DNA of 36,360 nt from Deltaproteobacteria bacterium (GCA_020444045.1 JAHLLS010000060.1:1-36360), one strand, 5' to 3'. Numbered from the stretch's first letter, positions 24,587 to 33,054 are shown. Translations and numbers: made by a program. The notes: generated from the sequence alone by a model not told the origin.

Positions 24587-26278
24587 CTAATTAATTGGGA
24601 TTACAATCGTAACCTTTGTCCCCTTACCTACGGTAGATTGAATTGAAATATTACCGCCATATTCATCTTCAACAATTTGTTTAGACCCATAAAGCCCAAT
24701 ACCAGAAGATTTGGCCGTGTCATTTTTGTTTGTTGAAAAGCCTGGCTTAAAAACATGGTTTATATCTTTGTTGGATATACCACATCCGTCGTCTTCAACT
24801 TCAATATATATATTGTTAATGTCCTTTTTGGCGATAATATAAATATTGCCTTTCGGATGAATGTGTTTATAGACTTTGTTGATAGCTTTTATCGAATTAG
24901 TCAACAAATTAAAAATTATCATTAACATTTCCATGTAGTTGCCGTGCAGGAAAATGTTTTCGTTTATCCCGCTAGTGTGTAACTCAATATCGGCTTTGTT
25001 GATTTTTGTTGCTAGAAAGGTAGTTGCTCTATTTATTAGTTTGAAAATATTAATATCTTCTAATTGATCTTCTTCTTTATAAGTAAAAAATTCACTCATT
25101 TCTTTTGAAATTTTTACACTTGCTTTCACTTGTACCGCTAAACTTTTAAGTTCATTTTTTTTTCGATTACTCAATTTATTCATTATTTTTGAGTCATTTA
25201 CTATTTCATCTAATTGGATCTTGAAAATATTCAAAATATTTTTCATCTCATGATTAATCATAGCTCCTAGAGGCTTAAAGAACCCCCTTTTGGGGGATTC
25301 TAAATTCCTCATAATAATACTTTCAAGCTCTTCCTTAACTTTTTTAAGCTCTTCCAAAAGCAATACATTTATGAGTACCTTTGCTGCAATTGTTCCATAT
25401 GATTTAACAATAGTATTGTCTACTTCAGTCAATGAGCAATTGCTTTTTTTGAAAACATTTATGGCACCTATATTTTCTTTCTCATAAACCATCGGAATGG
25501 ATATCATGCAGTTTACATTCTCCTCAACTGGGAATTTCTTATGGTGCAACAATCTGTTGTCTTTAAGGTCGTTTATAACTACCGGGTCTTTGTAATTAAT
25601 ATATTTACCCGTGAGTCCTCTTCCTATTTCAATGTCTAATAGACCTGTTGCTACATACGTTTTAACGAGACCATATTGGCCACATACCACCAATTTTTTT
25701 TCTGCAGATTTCATCCAAATAAGACAGCCAGATGCGTTAAGAATCTTACAAATTTTCTTCGCAATTTCCTTCATGGAGTTTTTGATATTTGCATTTCTAT
25801 TAATTAAATTGTTTAGATTGCCAATTGATTTTTTTGTTAAATTAGCGTCATAATTTGCAGTAAAAGTACCCAATGTTATTGTTTGTTTGATATATTCAAG
25901 TAATTCGTCTTTTTCATGAGTAATCCTCTCAAAGTCAGAAAGGAATGAACAAATAAAAATCTCTCCATGATTTCCGCAAAATGATTTACTGATAGATAAT
26001 TTATATTTATTACATATTAGAGTGTTGCTTTCTAATTCGTACAGCATCCCTTTGCTCATCTCATTGGTTTGCTTTATTAATTCCTTAAAATTATTCTCTG
26101 GGAACAAAGAAGAGATAACATTGTCTTTTTTGAGTGTCTTTTTGTTACAAAGTTCAAGAAATGATTTATTGGCAAAAACGACAACCTTATCACGGTTAAA
26201 AGCCAAGATTGGAGATGATAATCCATCAAGTAGTTCGTTGAAGTCATCAAGGCTTAATTTATCGTTCAAATATGCCAT
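24587..26278 (-). CDS. Sensor histidine kinase (PAS - GAF - HisKA-like - HATPase)
   Basis: From the ATG at 26278 the protein has about 563 residues. I prefer it to a TTG two codons earlier because GGAGG then lies at normal distance. Domains in order are PAS (about 10-60, SSPILAFNRDKVVVFANKSF), GAF (about 165-310, with IGRGLTGKYI and GAINVFKKS), a dimerisation helix with INHEMKNILNIF carrying the likely phosphoacceptor H, and a HATPase_c domain with N box LLTNSIKAINK, G1 DDGCGISNKD and G2 SSGIGLYGSKQIVE. No membrane segment is seen, so it should be a soluble sensor. It starts a three-gene set that sits between two attC-like sites, a multi-gene cassette. Confidence 0.92.
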   Translation of the reverse strand: MAYLNDKLSLDDFNELLDGLSSPILAFNRDKVVVFANKSFLELCNKKTLKKDNVISSLFPENNFKELIKQTNEMSKGMLYELESNTLICNKYKLSISKSFCGNHGEIFICSFLSDFERITHEKDELLEYIKQTITLGTFTANYDANLTKKSIGNLNNLINRNANIKNSMKEIAKKICKILNASGCLIWMKSAEKKLVVCGQYGLVKTYVATGLLDIEIGRGLTGKYINYKDPVVINDLKDNRLLHHKKFPVEENVNCMISIPMVYEKENIGAINVFKKSNCSLTEVDNTIVKSYGTIAAKVLINVLLLEELKKVKEELESIIMRNLESPKRGFFKPLGAMINHEMKNILNIFKIQLDEIVNDSKIMNKLSNRKKNELKSLAVQVKASVKISKEMSEFFTYKEEDQLEDINIFKLINRATTFLATKINKADIELHTSGINENIFLHGNYMEMLMIIFNLLTNSIKAINKVYKHIHPKGNIYIIAKKDINNIYIEVEDDGCGISNKDINHVFKPGFSTNKNDTAKSSGIGLYGSKQIVEDEYGGNISIQSTVGKGTKVTIVIPIN

Positions 26279-26394
26279 CCGCAAACCTCCAAAAGCTTTT
26301 TAAGTCAAAATGATATCAGAAAGAGGAATACCCTATTTTTCAGAACTTATAAAGACATCCAATAACATATCAACTATATGGTTTAATCGTCCCA

Positions 26395-26465
26395 GCCGAA
26401 CGCCGCAATTCACCGGAGGCAAAAAGCATAGCGAGGAACGAGCGGCGCTTTTTGCCGTCCGCGTT
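26395..26465 (-). repeat. attC-like site 6, interrupted by the group II intron
   Basis: In gene orientation the L'' arm CGGACGGCAAAAAGC pairs with the L' arm GCTTTTTGCCTCCG, leaving one C unpaired on the L'' side; the 3' box is GTTCGGC. The 5' box AAC directly abuts the predicted 3' end of the intron, so the rest of the R'' box should lie in the 5' exon at about 28546-28560. Confidence 0.6.
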
Positions 26466-26502
26466 TCGGGTAAAGGCATCGGTTACCCGACGCCCTCCCC
26501 AC

Positions 26503-26536
26503 AGTTCCGGACGTGAAGATTTCCCTCATCCGGCTC
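26503..26536 (-). other. Group II intron domain V
   Basis: The 34-nt hairpin begins GAGCCGGATG and contains a GAAA-like bulge/loop region and CACGTCCGG. The 3' strand ends GGAACT where active introns usually have GGTTCT, so the bases opposite the AGC catalytic triad are mismatched. Confidence 0.65.
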
Positions 26537-26618
26537 CTCAGTTCCCGTTCTTTCTACCAAACAGGAAACCAACCAGGCGACACCCCGATTGGCGTATAAC
26601 TTTGCTGCCCACTTGCCT

Positions 26619-27920
26619 TCAAATATTATGAACTATTCGGGGAAGCGGTAAAGGAAAACACTTGCGAAGGTCTTCAAATAAGACTGTGCCCTTCTGACTA
26701 CGACGGCTCAACCACCGACGCCAGGATTTTTCGCAAAATTCAAACGCCACTTCCAATGCTTTGTAATTCCCACGTACTCCATAGTATTGGTAGAAACCAC
26801 GCAGCTTGCTGCACAATATTCTGTACTGCACCGCTATTGGATCATGACGATTGCCCTTACACCAGTTCCACAGCATCCGGAGAAAACGATTCAACCGTTT
26901 CCGAGCTGTTTTCTTCTTGATCACATAATACCCTTGCAGAGTTCTTCCCCAATAGAACGTAAATCCCAAGAAATCAAACGTTCCTGGCTTTTTCTGGCCA
27001 TTCCGTTTGGGGCTTGGTTTGCTAAATGGTATCAGTTTTGTCTTTTCAGGATGAAGCTCCAAGCCAAAACGATCAAAACGTTTTGGTAATACCTCCATCA
27101 CCCGTTTGGCATCAGCCTCAAGTTCAAAACCGAGAATAAAATCATCTGCCCACCGGATTATGCAGCCCCCCCCTCTCATTCGGGAGCGAACTTCTTTTGC
27201 ATACCAGTCGTCTAATACTTCATGAAGGAAGATATTACTTAAGACGGGAGAAATTACTCCGCCTTGAGGAGTCCCCTTTTCAGAGTACTCGACTTTACCT
27301 CCTTCCATAACACCGGCATGCAACCATTTCCCAATCAGACTCATCAGTCTGCCATCATTCACTTTTTGGCGGATGATATCCTGCAACAGTCCATGATCAA
27401 TATTATCGAATAGTCCTGTTATATCTGCACTTATTATCCAATTAATGTTGTGCTCACGACAACTTTCACGAAGCTCGTGAAGAGCTTTATGCTGGCTGTG
27501 CCCTCGACGAAATCCATGAGAGAAAGAATAAAACGTCTGCTCATAGATTGCGCTCAGCAACATCTCAACCGCACGTTGGACTATCTTGTCCTCAAACGTT
27601 GGAATTCCAATTGGACGCTGTTTACCCGGCTCCTTATCAATCCAGACCCGCTCAAATGGCGGTGCTTTATAGCGACCACTCTTGAGCCGTTCATGAAGAT
27701 CTCTCAGGTTATCTTCCAAAGTTTCTGCATACATTTTTGCAGTTACCTTGTCGATACCGGATGCGCTTTTCTTGTTGATACGCCGATGCGCTTCCCGTAA
27801 GAAAGGTTCGTCCAGCAGGTGTGCCAATGTGGTGAACACCATCTCTGGATATTGTATGGCTTGTTCTGCAATTTGCTGAAGTTGCGTTGACACGGTTGAT
27901 GATCTCGAAGTATCTCCCAT
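26619..27920 (-). CDS. Group II intron reverse transcriptase/maturase
   Basis: The 433-residue protein has the RT blocks in order: INKKSASGIDKVTAKMYAET, PPFERVWIDKEPGKQRPIGI, the GTPQGGVISPVLSNIFLHEV block and the active site RWADDFILGF, where W replaces the usual Y of YADD. A maturase (X) domain follows (FLRMLWNWCKGN and LRGFYQYYGVRGNYKAL), ending FPLPLPRIVHNI. There is no C-terminal HNH endonuclease domain, as in class C introns. It should splice its own intron RNA and copy it into DNA. An AAGGGAAAG ribosome-binding site precedes the ATG. The frame is intact. Confidence 0.93.
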   Translation of the reverse strand: MGDTSRSSTVSTQLQQIAEQAIQYPEMVFTTLAHLLDEPFLREAHRRINKKSASGIDKVTAKMYAETLEDNLRDLHERLKSGRYKAPPFERVWIDKEPGKQRPIGIPTFEDKIVQRAVEMLLSAIYEQTFYSFSHGFRRGHSQHKALHELRESCREHNINWIISADITGLFDNIDHGLLQDIIRQKVNDGRLMSLIGKWLHAGVMEGGKVEYSEKGTPQGGVISPVLSNIFLHEVLDDWYAKEVRSRMRGGGCIIRWADDFILGFELEADAKRVMEVLPKRFDRFGLELHPEKTKLIPFSKPSPKRNGQKKPGTFDFLGFTFYWGRTLQGYYVIKKKTARKRLNRFLRMLWNWCKGNRHDPIAVQYRILCSKLRGFYQYYGVRGNYKALEVAFEFCEKSWRRWLSRRSQKGTVLFEDLRKCFPLPLPRIVHNI

Positions 27921-28617
27921 CTTTCCCTTCAGTAAAACGTTATACCCGGCTTCCTCTTCCCTGCAGTGGGTCGCTTGGGCTTCACTTCCCCACCTTACCG
28001 ACCAGTGATGGCCTACGGTACTATTGTCAGCTAAGACTTCCTATTGTCCTTCTCGGATTCGTTCGCTCTTCGCTATCCTCCTCCGATACCTGCTGTTCTC
28101 AATGTTATTCGTTTTACCCCAGGGGGGTCTCCCGGATGAGAATCGAGCCTCTTCATCCGGGCCAGGGATTTTTCAATTCGGTTGTTCCCCAAACCGTGTA
28201 TATGCAGGGGATCAATAGGATCTCCCCAGTTCCCGAGTTACCCATTTGAGAACATGCCCTGGTCTCAGATCCCGGTGATATCCCAAACACTCGCCATATC
28301 GCATTTGGGATTGCGGCCTTCCCGCGGCATCCAAAGGGTCGGCTTTCATCCATCGATGATGGATTTATCCTAACGGACCACAACTATACAATTTTCGGGA
28401 CTCAATACAGAGCCTGCGCCCTTGTTCCATCCGGCTCCAGACTCCCGTTACCGGGCTTACCTGCGGATTTCACTACAGACCTGTTGGCTAAACTTTAATC
28501 TGATGGGACTTGATTCTTACGACTGAATCTCACCCACTGGGTAACAATATCAAATTTCATCTACTTTTCAGTAGAATCCCAACGACTCGGACTTCGCTGG
28601 GCGCGCGAATGCTGTTG

Positions 28618-29382
28618 TTAACTTTCGATTTTGCTTCCTGACTCCTTTAAGAAACGTAACTTGCTGATTGCTTGTACGCAGGGGAGTCCTCTGTCATCGT
28701 ATATTTGTAAATTCCAAAGAAATTCATTACCGAAATCTATATAGACTTTTTTGCTACTCTCGTACCAAACTGTTCTTGGCCGAACCCAGTCATACACATG
28801 GTGGCCTCTATATTCTTTGTTTATTTCATCTTGGATTTCATGGATGCCATGGATTTCTACCATAGACGGATTGCCAGGATTTTCCGACTTTCGATAAAAT
28901 AGTTCCCCTTGTTGGTGGTGTTTCCTTGGATAAAACACAATATCTTCAACTAAGTAAGATTTGGGGTCTGGAAGCCCGTGAAGAATATGGAAATTATTTC
29001 TAAATTTATCACCATTGATTACCCAAACAATGTTTTTGTAAAATGCTTCTCTTTGCTTTAGCTCTTCGCTTGTGAGGGGTGAATTCTGGAATTCAATTAC
29101 AAGTCCCGAATCAGTTTTGATATCAGCAATATGTTTTTCTCCACTGATTTCATCAAAAAGGACAACCTCCTGCCACTCGGTAGGATATTTATCTTTCCAG
29201 TCTCGATGCCATTGGGTTTCGTTTTCCCACCATGAATCACAGTGCTTTTTCGCAACATGTGCCCAATGCCATATGGTTTTATTGCCGCATTTTGAAACAA
29301 CATCGTTACCACAGACCGGACATTGGCCTTTCATGCGTGGCTTAGGAAGTGAGCGGTAACCTTCAATAATTCCGTATTTCAT
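28618..29382 (-). CDS. CoiA-like nuclease domain protein (cassette gene)
   Basis: The 254-residue protein opens with a zinc-finger-like segment, GQCPVCGNDVVSKCGNKTIW and HWAHV (C21, C24, H39, H42). A restriction-like core follows with KHIADIKT (H84, D87) and GLVIEFQNSPLT (E97, Q99). This H-D...E-x-Q pattern and the WWENETQWHRDWKDKYP stretch are typical of the CoiA-like PD-(D/E)xK family, named after the competence protein CoiA. Many members sit in accessory and cassette DNA rather than in competence loci. Its DNA substrate is unknown. The gene is upstream of the intron-interrupted attC-like site. A GTTAACT core word lies just upstream of the start, at about 29409-29415 on the minus strand. 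Confidence 0.8.
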   Translation of the reverse strand: MKYGIIEGYRSLPKPRMKGQCPVCGNDVVSKCGNKTIWHWAHVAKKHCDSWWENETQWHRDWKDKYPTEWQEVVLFDEISGEKHIADIKTDSGLVIEFQNSPLTSEELKQREAFYKNIVWVINGDKFRNNFHILHGLPDPKSYLVEDIVFYPRKHHQQGELFYRKSENPGNPSMVEIHGIHEIQDEINKEYRGHHVYDWVRPRTVWYESSKKVYIDFGNEFLWNLQIYDDRGLPCVQAISKLRFLKESGSKIES

Positions 29383-29852
29383 CCTAGCCTTTCAATTTTC
29401 TCCTAGAAAGTTAACAAGTTATTATCTAGTTTCTTGATATCTCCACAAAGTTTAAAATATTGGCAACGAAATTTCAGGCATTTAGGTTGTTTTCTGCTTG
29501 ATATCATTCATTCTCGACTGGATAACAAGAAACTTGATAACCTTACACAACAGAGAAAATGAGTTGCCAAAACTTTTAGTGACAGCTTCTGATTGTTATA
29601 GGAAAGTTAGGTGCTTATGTCAACTATTGTTTGATAGGGCTTGGGGAGGGGAATTTTTTATTATTGCCTTAGATATGATTGGTACAACACTCTCAAGTTA
29701 TCAGAACACCACGTGAAAGTATCGCTTATCCATTTAACCATTCTGGTTAGTTTGAACTCGAAAGCAGCCTGTTGAGACTCTTCGCCGTTTGCGTCGAGCG
29801 AAAGAGCAAGCAGACGGGACTCTTCCTCGACATGACGTCGTCCACCGCATTC

Positions 29853-29898
29853 GTTGCCTGTGTGGGTTTGCCCGAAGAGGGCATCCCGCACAGGCAAC
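29853..29898. repeat. Long GC-rich hairpin
   Basis: GTTGCCTGTG pairs with CACAGGCAAC, and the inner GGG/CCC and GCCC/GGGC pairs extend the stem around a GAAGA loop. No T run follows, so it is not a classical terminator. It lies upstream of the RHH gene and could be a replication or transfer origin structure. Confidence 0.6.
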
Positions 29899-29951
29899 GG
29901 TGCCGGTCATACCTGAGTTTGTTAAAGGCTCAAATCTTTGAAAAAAACATA

Positions 29952-29983
29952 TTGACTTTACCTTTGTTAAATAATAAAAAGGT
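29952..29983 (+). promoter_or_regulatory. Candidate promoter and operator of the tandem RHH gene
   Basis: TTGACT (29952-29957) lies 17 nt before TAAAAA (29975-29980). The inverted repeat ACCTTT / AAAGGT (29960-29965 and 29978-29983) overlaps the -10 box, and a GGTTA / TAACC pair follows at 29981-30000. This fits autoregulation by the encoded DNA-binding protein. Confidence 0.4.
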
Positions 29984-30015
29984 TATTAAACAACTTAACC
30001 AACAGGGTTTATAAG

Positions 30016-30522
30016 ATGAGCCTACCAAAAAACAAAGTAATCATATCTGTACAAGTTGACTATAACATTAGGAATTTACTAAAAAAATACTCTAAAGAAC
30101 TAGACTTGCCATTATCAAAATTTGCCCGAAATCTAATTTATATCGCCTTAGATGATTTTAAAATTTTGAATAAAGGTGGTGTAATTCCGCTTTTAAAATT
30201 TTTCACCGATGGGGTTGAGAGACATGTAAAGCATGAAGGTATTAGAGAGGCTCTAATAGCTTTAAAAGATAAAAAACCTGTGACAATTAGCGTGGTAATA
30301 GACAAAGATGTTAAAGAACAATTAGACAAGTATGCTGATTACCTGGGATTACCGCTCAATATATTTGGGAGAAATTTAATTTATGTTGGACTTGATCAAT
30401 TTAAAATTTTGCGAATGGCTGGTTTTGTAAAATTATCTAAAATGGCTTCCGCCTTTAAGCTTTTTGTTAAGGCGTTAGTAGATGATAATTCAGCTAATGA
30501 AAATCATAATTTAAAAACATAA
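30016..30522 (+). CDS. Protein with two tandem ribbon-helix-helix-like domains
   Basis: The 168-residue protein contains two similar units about 81 residues apart. Unit 1 (about 8-60) reads VIISVQVDYNIRNLLKKYSK then LPLSKFARNLIYIALDDFKI. Unit 2 (about 89-141) reads VTISVVIDKDVKEQLDKYAD then LPLNIFGRNLIYVGLDQFKI. Each has a short strand followed by two helices, the ribbon-helix-helix pattern. RHH proteins normally dimerise; two units in one chain would form a built-in dimer, as in TraY-like proteins. It is the first gene of the replicative element, so copy-control, relaxosome or promoter repression are plausible roles. The assignment is by pattern only. Confidence 0.65.
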   Translation: MSLPKNKVIISVQVDYNIRNLLKKYSKELDLPLSKFARNLIYIALDDFKILNKGGVIPLLKFFTDGVERHVKHEGIREALIALKDKKPVTISVVIDKDVKEQLDKYADYLGLPLNIFGRNLIYVGLDQFKILRMAGFVKLSKMASAFKLFVKALVDDNSANENHNLKT

Positions 30523-30528
30523 AAAAAA

Positions 30529-30576
30529 GCCTATCAGGTTGGGGGGGTCCCGCCAAGAACTTCCCAACCTGTAGGC
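30529..30576. repeat. Perfect-arm hairpin downstream of the RHH gene
   Basis: GCCTATCAGGTTGGG (30529-30543) pairs with CCCAACCTGTAGGC (30563-30576) with one bulged/mismatched position. The 19-nt loop is rich in G and C. No T tract follows. Terminator or replication-origin stem are both possible. Confidence 0.6.
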
Positions 30577-30604
30577 CGCAGCAAACACCTTAGGAGGTGC
30601 CCAC

Positions 30605-30928
30605 ATGATCACACCTTACAATGGAGGTGTGCCTTCTGTCAATCTTGCTGACAGTAGCATACCTGAGTGCCGTATTCCCATTCCTAATGGATGCTATAAA
30701 TCCATATCATTACAAGCAGATAGACACAACACTGCCCTTTCAATTAGACATCCAAGACCACAACCTAAAGAATTTTCAGCTCATTTTCGCAAGAATAAGC
30801 TGAAAATTCTTTTTTGCTTTTCCACATATCCAAGACTTTTAATCATTACCTTACAAAGCCAAAAATTTAACAGGCAGACAGTCACGTTCCCTCCTGCTTG
30901 GCAGATTATTTCTGCATTAGCAGTATAA
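30605..30928 (+). CDS. Hypothetical small protein with strong ribosome-binding site
   Basis: The ATG at 30605 is preceded by TTAGGAGGTG at ideal spacing, the best ribosome-binding site in the neighbourhood. The 107-residue product starts MITPYNGGVPSVNLADSSIP and has a basic C-terminal half with no recognised motif. An overlapping frame at 30621-30803 encodes 60 residues with a hydrophobic start (MEVCLLSILLTVAYLSAVFP) and could be the real small membrane protein. I cannot decide between them. Its place between the RHH gene and the replication initiator suggests an element-specific accessory gene. Confidence 0.35.
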   Translation: MITPYNGGVPSVNLADSSIPECRIPIPNGCYKSISLQADRHNTALSIRHPRPQPKEFSAHFRKNKLKILFCFSTYPRLLIITLQSQKFNRQTVTFPPAWQIISALAV

Positions 30929-30966
30929 AAAGGAATCTTGGTATCAGCCGATGGTCTGAGATTATA

Positions 30967-31035
30967 GGCAACACAATATAAAAAAGAAGCGGACTGAGTC
31001 CCCGAAGGCAGCGGATTTTTTATATTGTGCTTGCC
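30967..31035. repeat. 20-bp-arm inverted repeat in the gap before rep
   Basis: GGCAACACAATATAAAAAA (30967-30985) and its near-perfect complement at 31016-31035 differ by a single-nucleotide bulge. The loop holds a smaller GGAC-TGA-GTCC hairpin. The rest of the 30929-31478 gap has a short GGGGT-GAA-ACCCC hairpin near 31094 and no gene I can support. Confidence 0.65.
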
Positions 31036-31478
31036 GGTAGAGATGAAAGTTGCTGCAGGAAAAGAAAATTGAAAAAGTCATTCCATGGGGTCTGGGGTGA
31101 AACCCCGGGAGCCGAAGGCGTAAGCCCCAAGCCCATTGATTCACATTATTGCCCGTGCGTATACATTTTTTAAATACTGATAGTTCAAATGCAAACACCG
31201 GTATTGAATACAAAGAGAGAGCCCAAAGTGCCTCAAGAGAAATGAAAAAGAGACAAAGACAACACACCCCTTATCAGAGAGGTTTTTTGACCAAGATTAG
31301 ATTTTTACGGAAGTAACAACAGAAAGAAGCAACGCCCCTCTTTAAAAAAGCCAGCGCAGTGAGCGACCTGAGCGAAACGAGCAGGCGTTAAAACTCCAAA
31401 ACCTAAAATGCCCCACGCTGCTTTCCAGACCGGCCAGTCTACGCGCAAAGCAGCAGGGGCTATCGTGAGGTACACGAT

Positions 31479-32711
31479 ATGTCCATATTTACGTATTCCT
31501 GGCTCGGCGTCAACTCGGAAGGTGAATCTACCTCCCCCCCATTGAGTATAGCATGGGGAGGTCATTCGGTTAAATCAGGTGGGGAAACTCCATGTTTTCA
31601 GGTGTTTAGGGGGATCGATACACTCCACATCGGCCTCTTTGTTTTTTGGGACAAGGAAGAACTTTTTACCATCTTGGAAAGAGCGAAGTTCGACTGCCAA
31701 GCAGACGATTATAAAAATCATCCTCTGAAGTTGAAGGACTTTGAAAATTTCATCGTCTACCCCTCAGGCAAGAAAGGTGGTTATGGGTGGCACATCTCAA
31801 CCGCCGATATTCATGTGTTCTTTTCTCGTCACGATCCAAGAGGAACCACTCCCAATGTCTTTGTGGAGATAGGTTCTGTTTCCTGTTGGGATCGCGGTGT
31901 TTTCGATGTGTTAAAGGCCCTGGAGCATCTCTTTATGCTCTATGGCGGGGAAGTCATCAAGACTTCCGTCAATCGCTTTGATCCCGCCGTTGACTGTGTG
32001 GGTCTTGATATTCAGGAAACACAAATTTTTGATCGTGAAAAATGGGTAAAGCAAGCCTTAACCTTTGATCTTCGCGGTGAAGGACGCAAGTTTAGCAATG
32101 CCTCATTTGGATTTTCAAAAACATCTGTCTGTGGCCTTCGCATTTATGACAAAGCCCTTGAACTCAAAAACGACCCGGCCAAAAGAGCCTTTTTCCATGA
32201 TCTCTGGGGTATTTCCATTGAAGATAATGTCCCTGTCACTCGCGTAGAATTCCAGCTTCGCAAGGACATTCTGAAAGAATTGTCCTCTGTCAAATTTGAG
32301 GATCTGGCTCAAAACCTCCAGGGAATCTGGGAATATTTGACCACAAAATGGTTCCGTCTCTGCAAAAAAGTAGACCGTCAAAACATAAAAAATGCCAAAA
32401 ATACAAAGTTCTGGGACATCATTACCAATATCAAATGGACAGACAAAGTCATTCATCTTGAGCGCGTAGCAAAAAGGGCAAAGAAAGTCATCCAACCGCT
32501 TGTAGATCAAGCGGCCGGTCTTGCCATTTCCATAGCTGCATACCTCGGCCAGACGGCTGAAGAAATAAATCAAATTGTTGATACCCTGGCAATATCGGTC
32601 AAGCAAAAACTGACCAAGGACTATGAGACGCGAAACACGGATTACATGAACAAGTTTCTTGTCCGGCAGTCTGAGGCCTGGGACGCTTGCTATGATTCTC
32701 TTATCTGCTGA
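31479..32711 (+). CDS. Rolling-circle replication initiator (Rep_trans family)
   Basis: The 410-residue protein matches Rep_trans initiators. DTLHIGLFVFWDKEELF near residue 48 is followed by a KTSVNRFDPAVDCVGLD block, GFSKTSVCGLRIYDKALELK (the catalytic Y is expected in this stretch) and VTRVEFQLRKDILKEL. The family nicks one strand at the double-strand origin and starts rolling-circle copying. The C-terminal about 120 residues are helical and basic. A TGAGGT sequence lies ahead of the ATG. Together with the integrase downstream it makes this an integrative element that can replicate once excised. The assignment by motif is good; exact active-site residues should be confirmed by alignment. 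Confidence 0.8.
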   Translation: MSIFTYSWLGVNSEGESTSPPLSIAWGGHSVKSGGETPCFQVFRGIDTLHIGLFVFWDKEELFTILERAKFDCQADDYKNHPLKLKDFENFIVYPSGKKGGYGWHISTADIHVFFSRHDPRGTTPNVFVEIGSVSCWDRGVFDVLKALEHLFMLYGGEVIKTSVNRFDPAVDCVGLDIQETQIFDREKWVKQALTFDLRGEGRKFSNASFGFSKTSVCGLRIYDKALELKNDPAKRAFFHDLWGISIEDNVPVTRVEFQLRKDILKELSSVKFEDLAQNLQGIWEYLTTKWFRLCKKVDRQNIKNAKNTKFWDIITNIKWTDKVIHLERVAKRAKKVIQPLVDQAAGLAISIAAYLGQTAEEINQIVDTLAISVKQKLTKDYETRNTDYMNKFLVRQSEAWDACYDSLIC

Positions 32712-32775
32712 GAAGCCGTTAAAGAAAAATATCAGTCGTAAAAAAGCAGAATAAGCCAAGAAAGCAAAAATCGAC

Positions 32776-32891
32776 AGGCCAGGGCGCGTAAGGATTTTTA
32801 TCGGGCTAGGCGGTCGATGTGAACTTGTTTCACATCTTTCTAATCGAATGAGCGGAGCGAATCACAAATAAGGGTTTACGCGCCCTGGCCT
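32776..32891. repeat. Large branched inverted repeat downstream of rep
   Basis: AGGCCAGGGCGCGTAA (32776-32791) and its exact complement (32876-32891) form a 16-bp stem. The enclosed about 84 nt contain a second hairpin, GATGTGAA / TTCACATC (32816-32836). The region 32712-33142 has no gene. The position behind rep suggests an origin (single-strand or double-strand). Confidence 0.7.
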
Positions 32892-33015
32892 ATTCTCCAC
32901 CAGACAAGGGGTTGTGTTGTTAGGAATGGAGCGGGTCATTTTTCTTGTTATTTTTTTATCATTTTTGGGCCCAATAATATCAAATAGTTACAGCCCATAA
33001 AAACAGAAAAATTTT

Positions 33016-33054
33016 CCACCTATGCGCTGATCAGCCCGGCGCCGCCCTAGGTGG
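33016..33054. terminator. Stem-loop between the origin-like repeat and the integrase
   Basis: CCACCTA (33016-33022) pairs with TAGGTGG (33048-33054) around a GC-rich loop. No T tract follows, so intrinsic termination is uncertain; it may be an additional structured site of the element. Confidence 0.35.

Larger units (their letters stand above)
26466..28545 (-). mobile_element. Group II intron, class C-like, inserted at an attC site
   Basis: An intron-type reverse transcriptase (26619-27920) sits inside about 2.08 kb of structured non-coding sequence. On the minus strand the 3' end shows a 34-nt domain V (26503-26536) and a domain VI hairpin GGCGTCGGGTAACCGATGCC, then a TTTACCCGA end. The 5' side has GTTACCCAGTGGGTGAGATT at the probable first nucleotides, resembling class C 5' ends, although GUGYG is not conserved. 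The 27921-28545 stretch is the ribozyme part (domains I-IV). Exact ends are inferred by analogy with known class C introns. Confidence 0.75.
29383..30015. other. Gene-free stretch with inverted repeats
   Basis: No convincing gene is present. It holds an imperfect inverted repeat around 29427-29439 and 29524-29537 (TAGTTTCTTG / CAAGAAACTT), possibly a degraded attC, then a GC-richer block (29750-29920) with a long hairpin, then the promoter of the next gene. It is the boundary between the cassette array and the replicative element. Confidence 0.5.

Noticed and set aside
29427..29540. Possible seventh attC site upstream of the CoiA-like gene.
   Set aside because: The arms TAGTTTCTTG/CAAGAAACTT pair well and a GTTAACT core is present on one side, but the opposite R'' box with AAC is not found and the spacing is irregular.
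29772..30014. An 80-residue plus-strand frame before the RHH gene.
   Set aside because: It runs through the hairpin and the promoter, has no ribosome-binding site and resembles no protein; it is probably chance.
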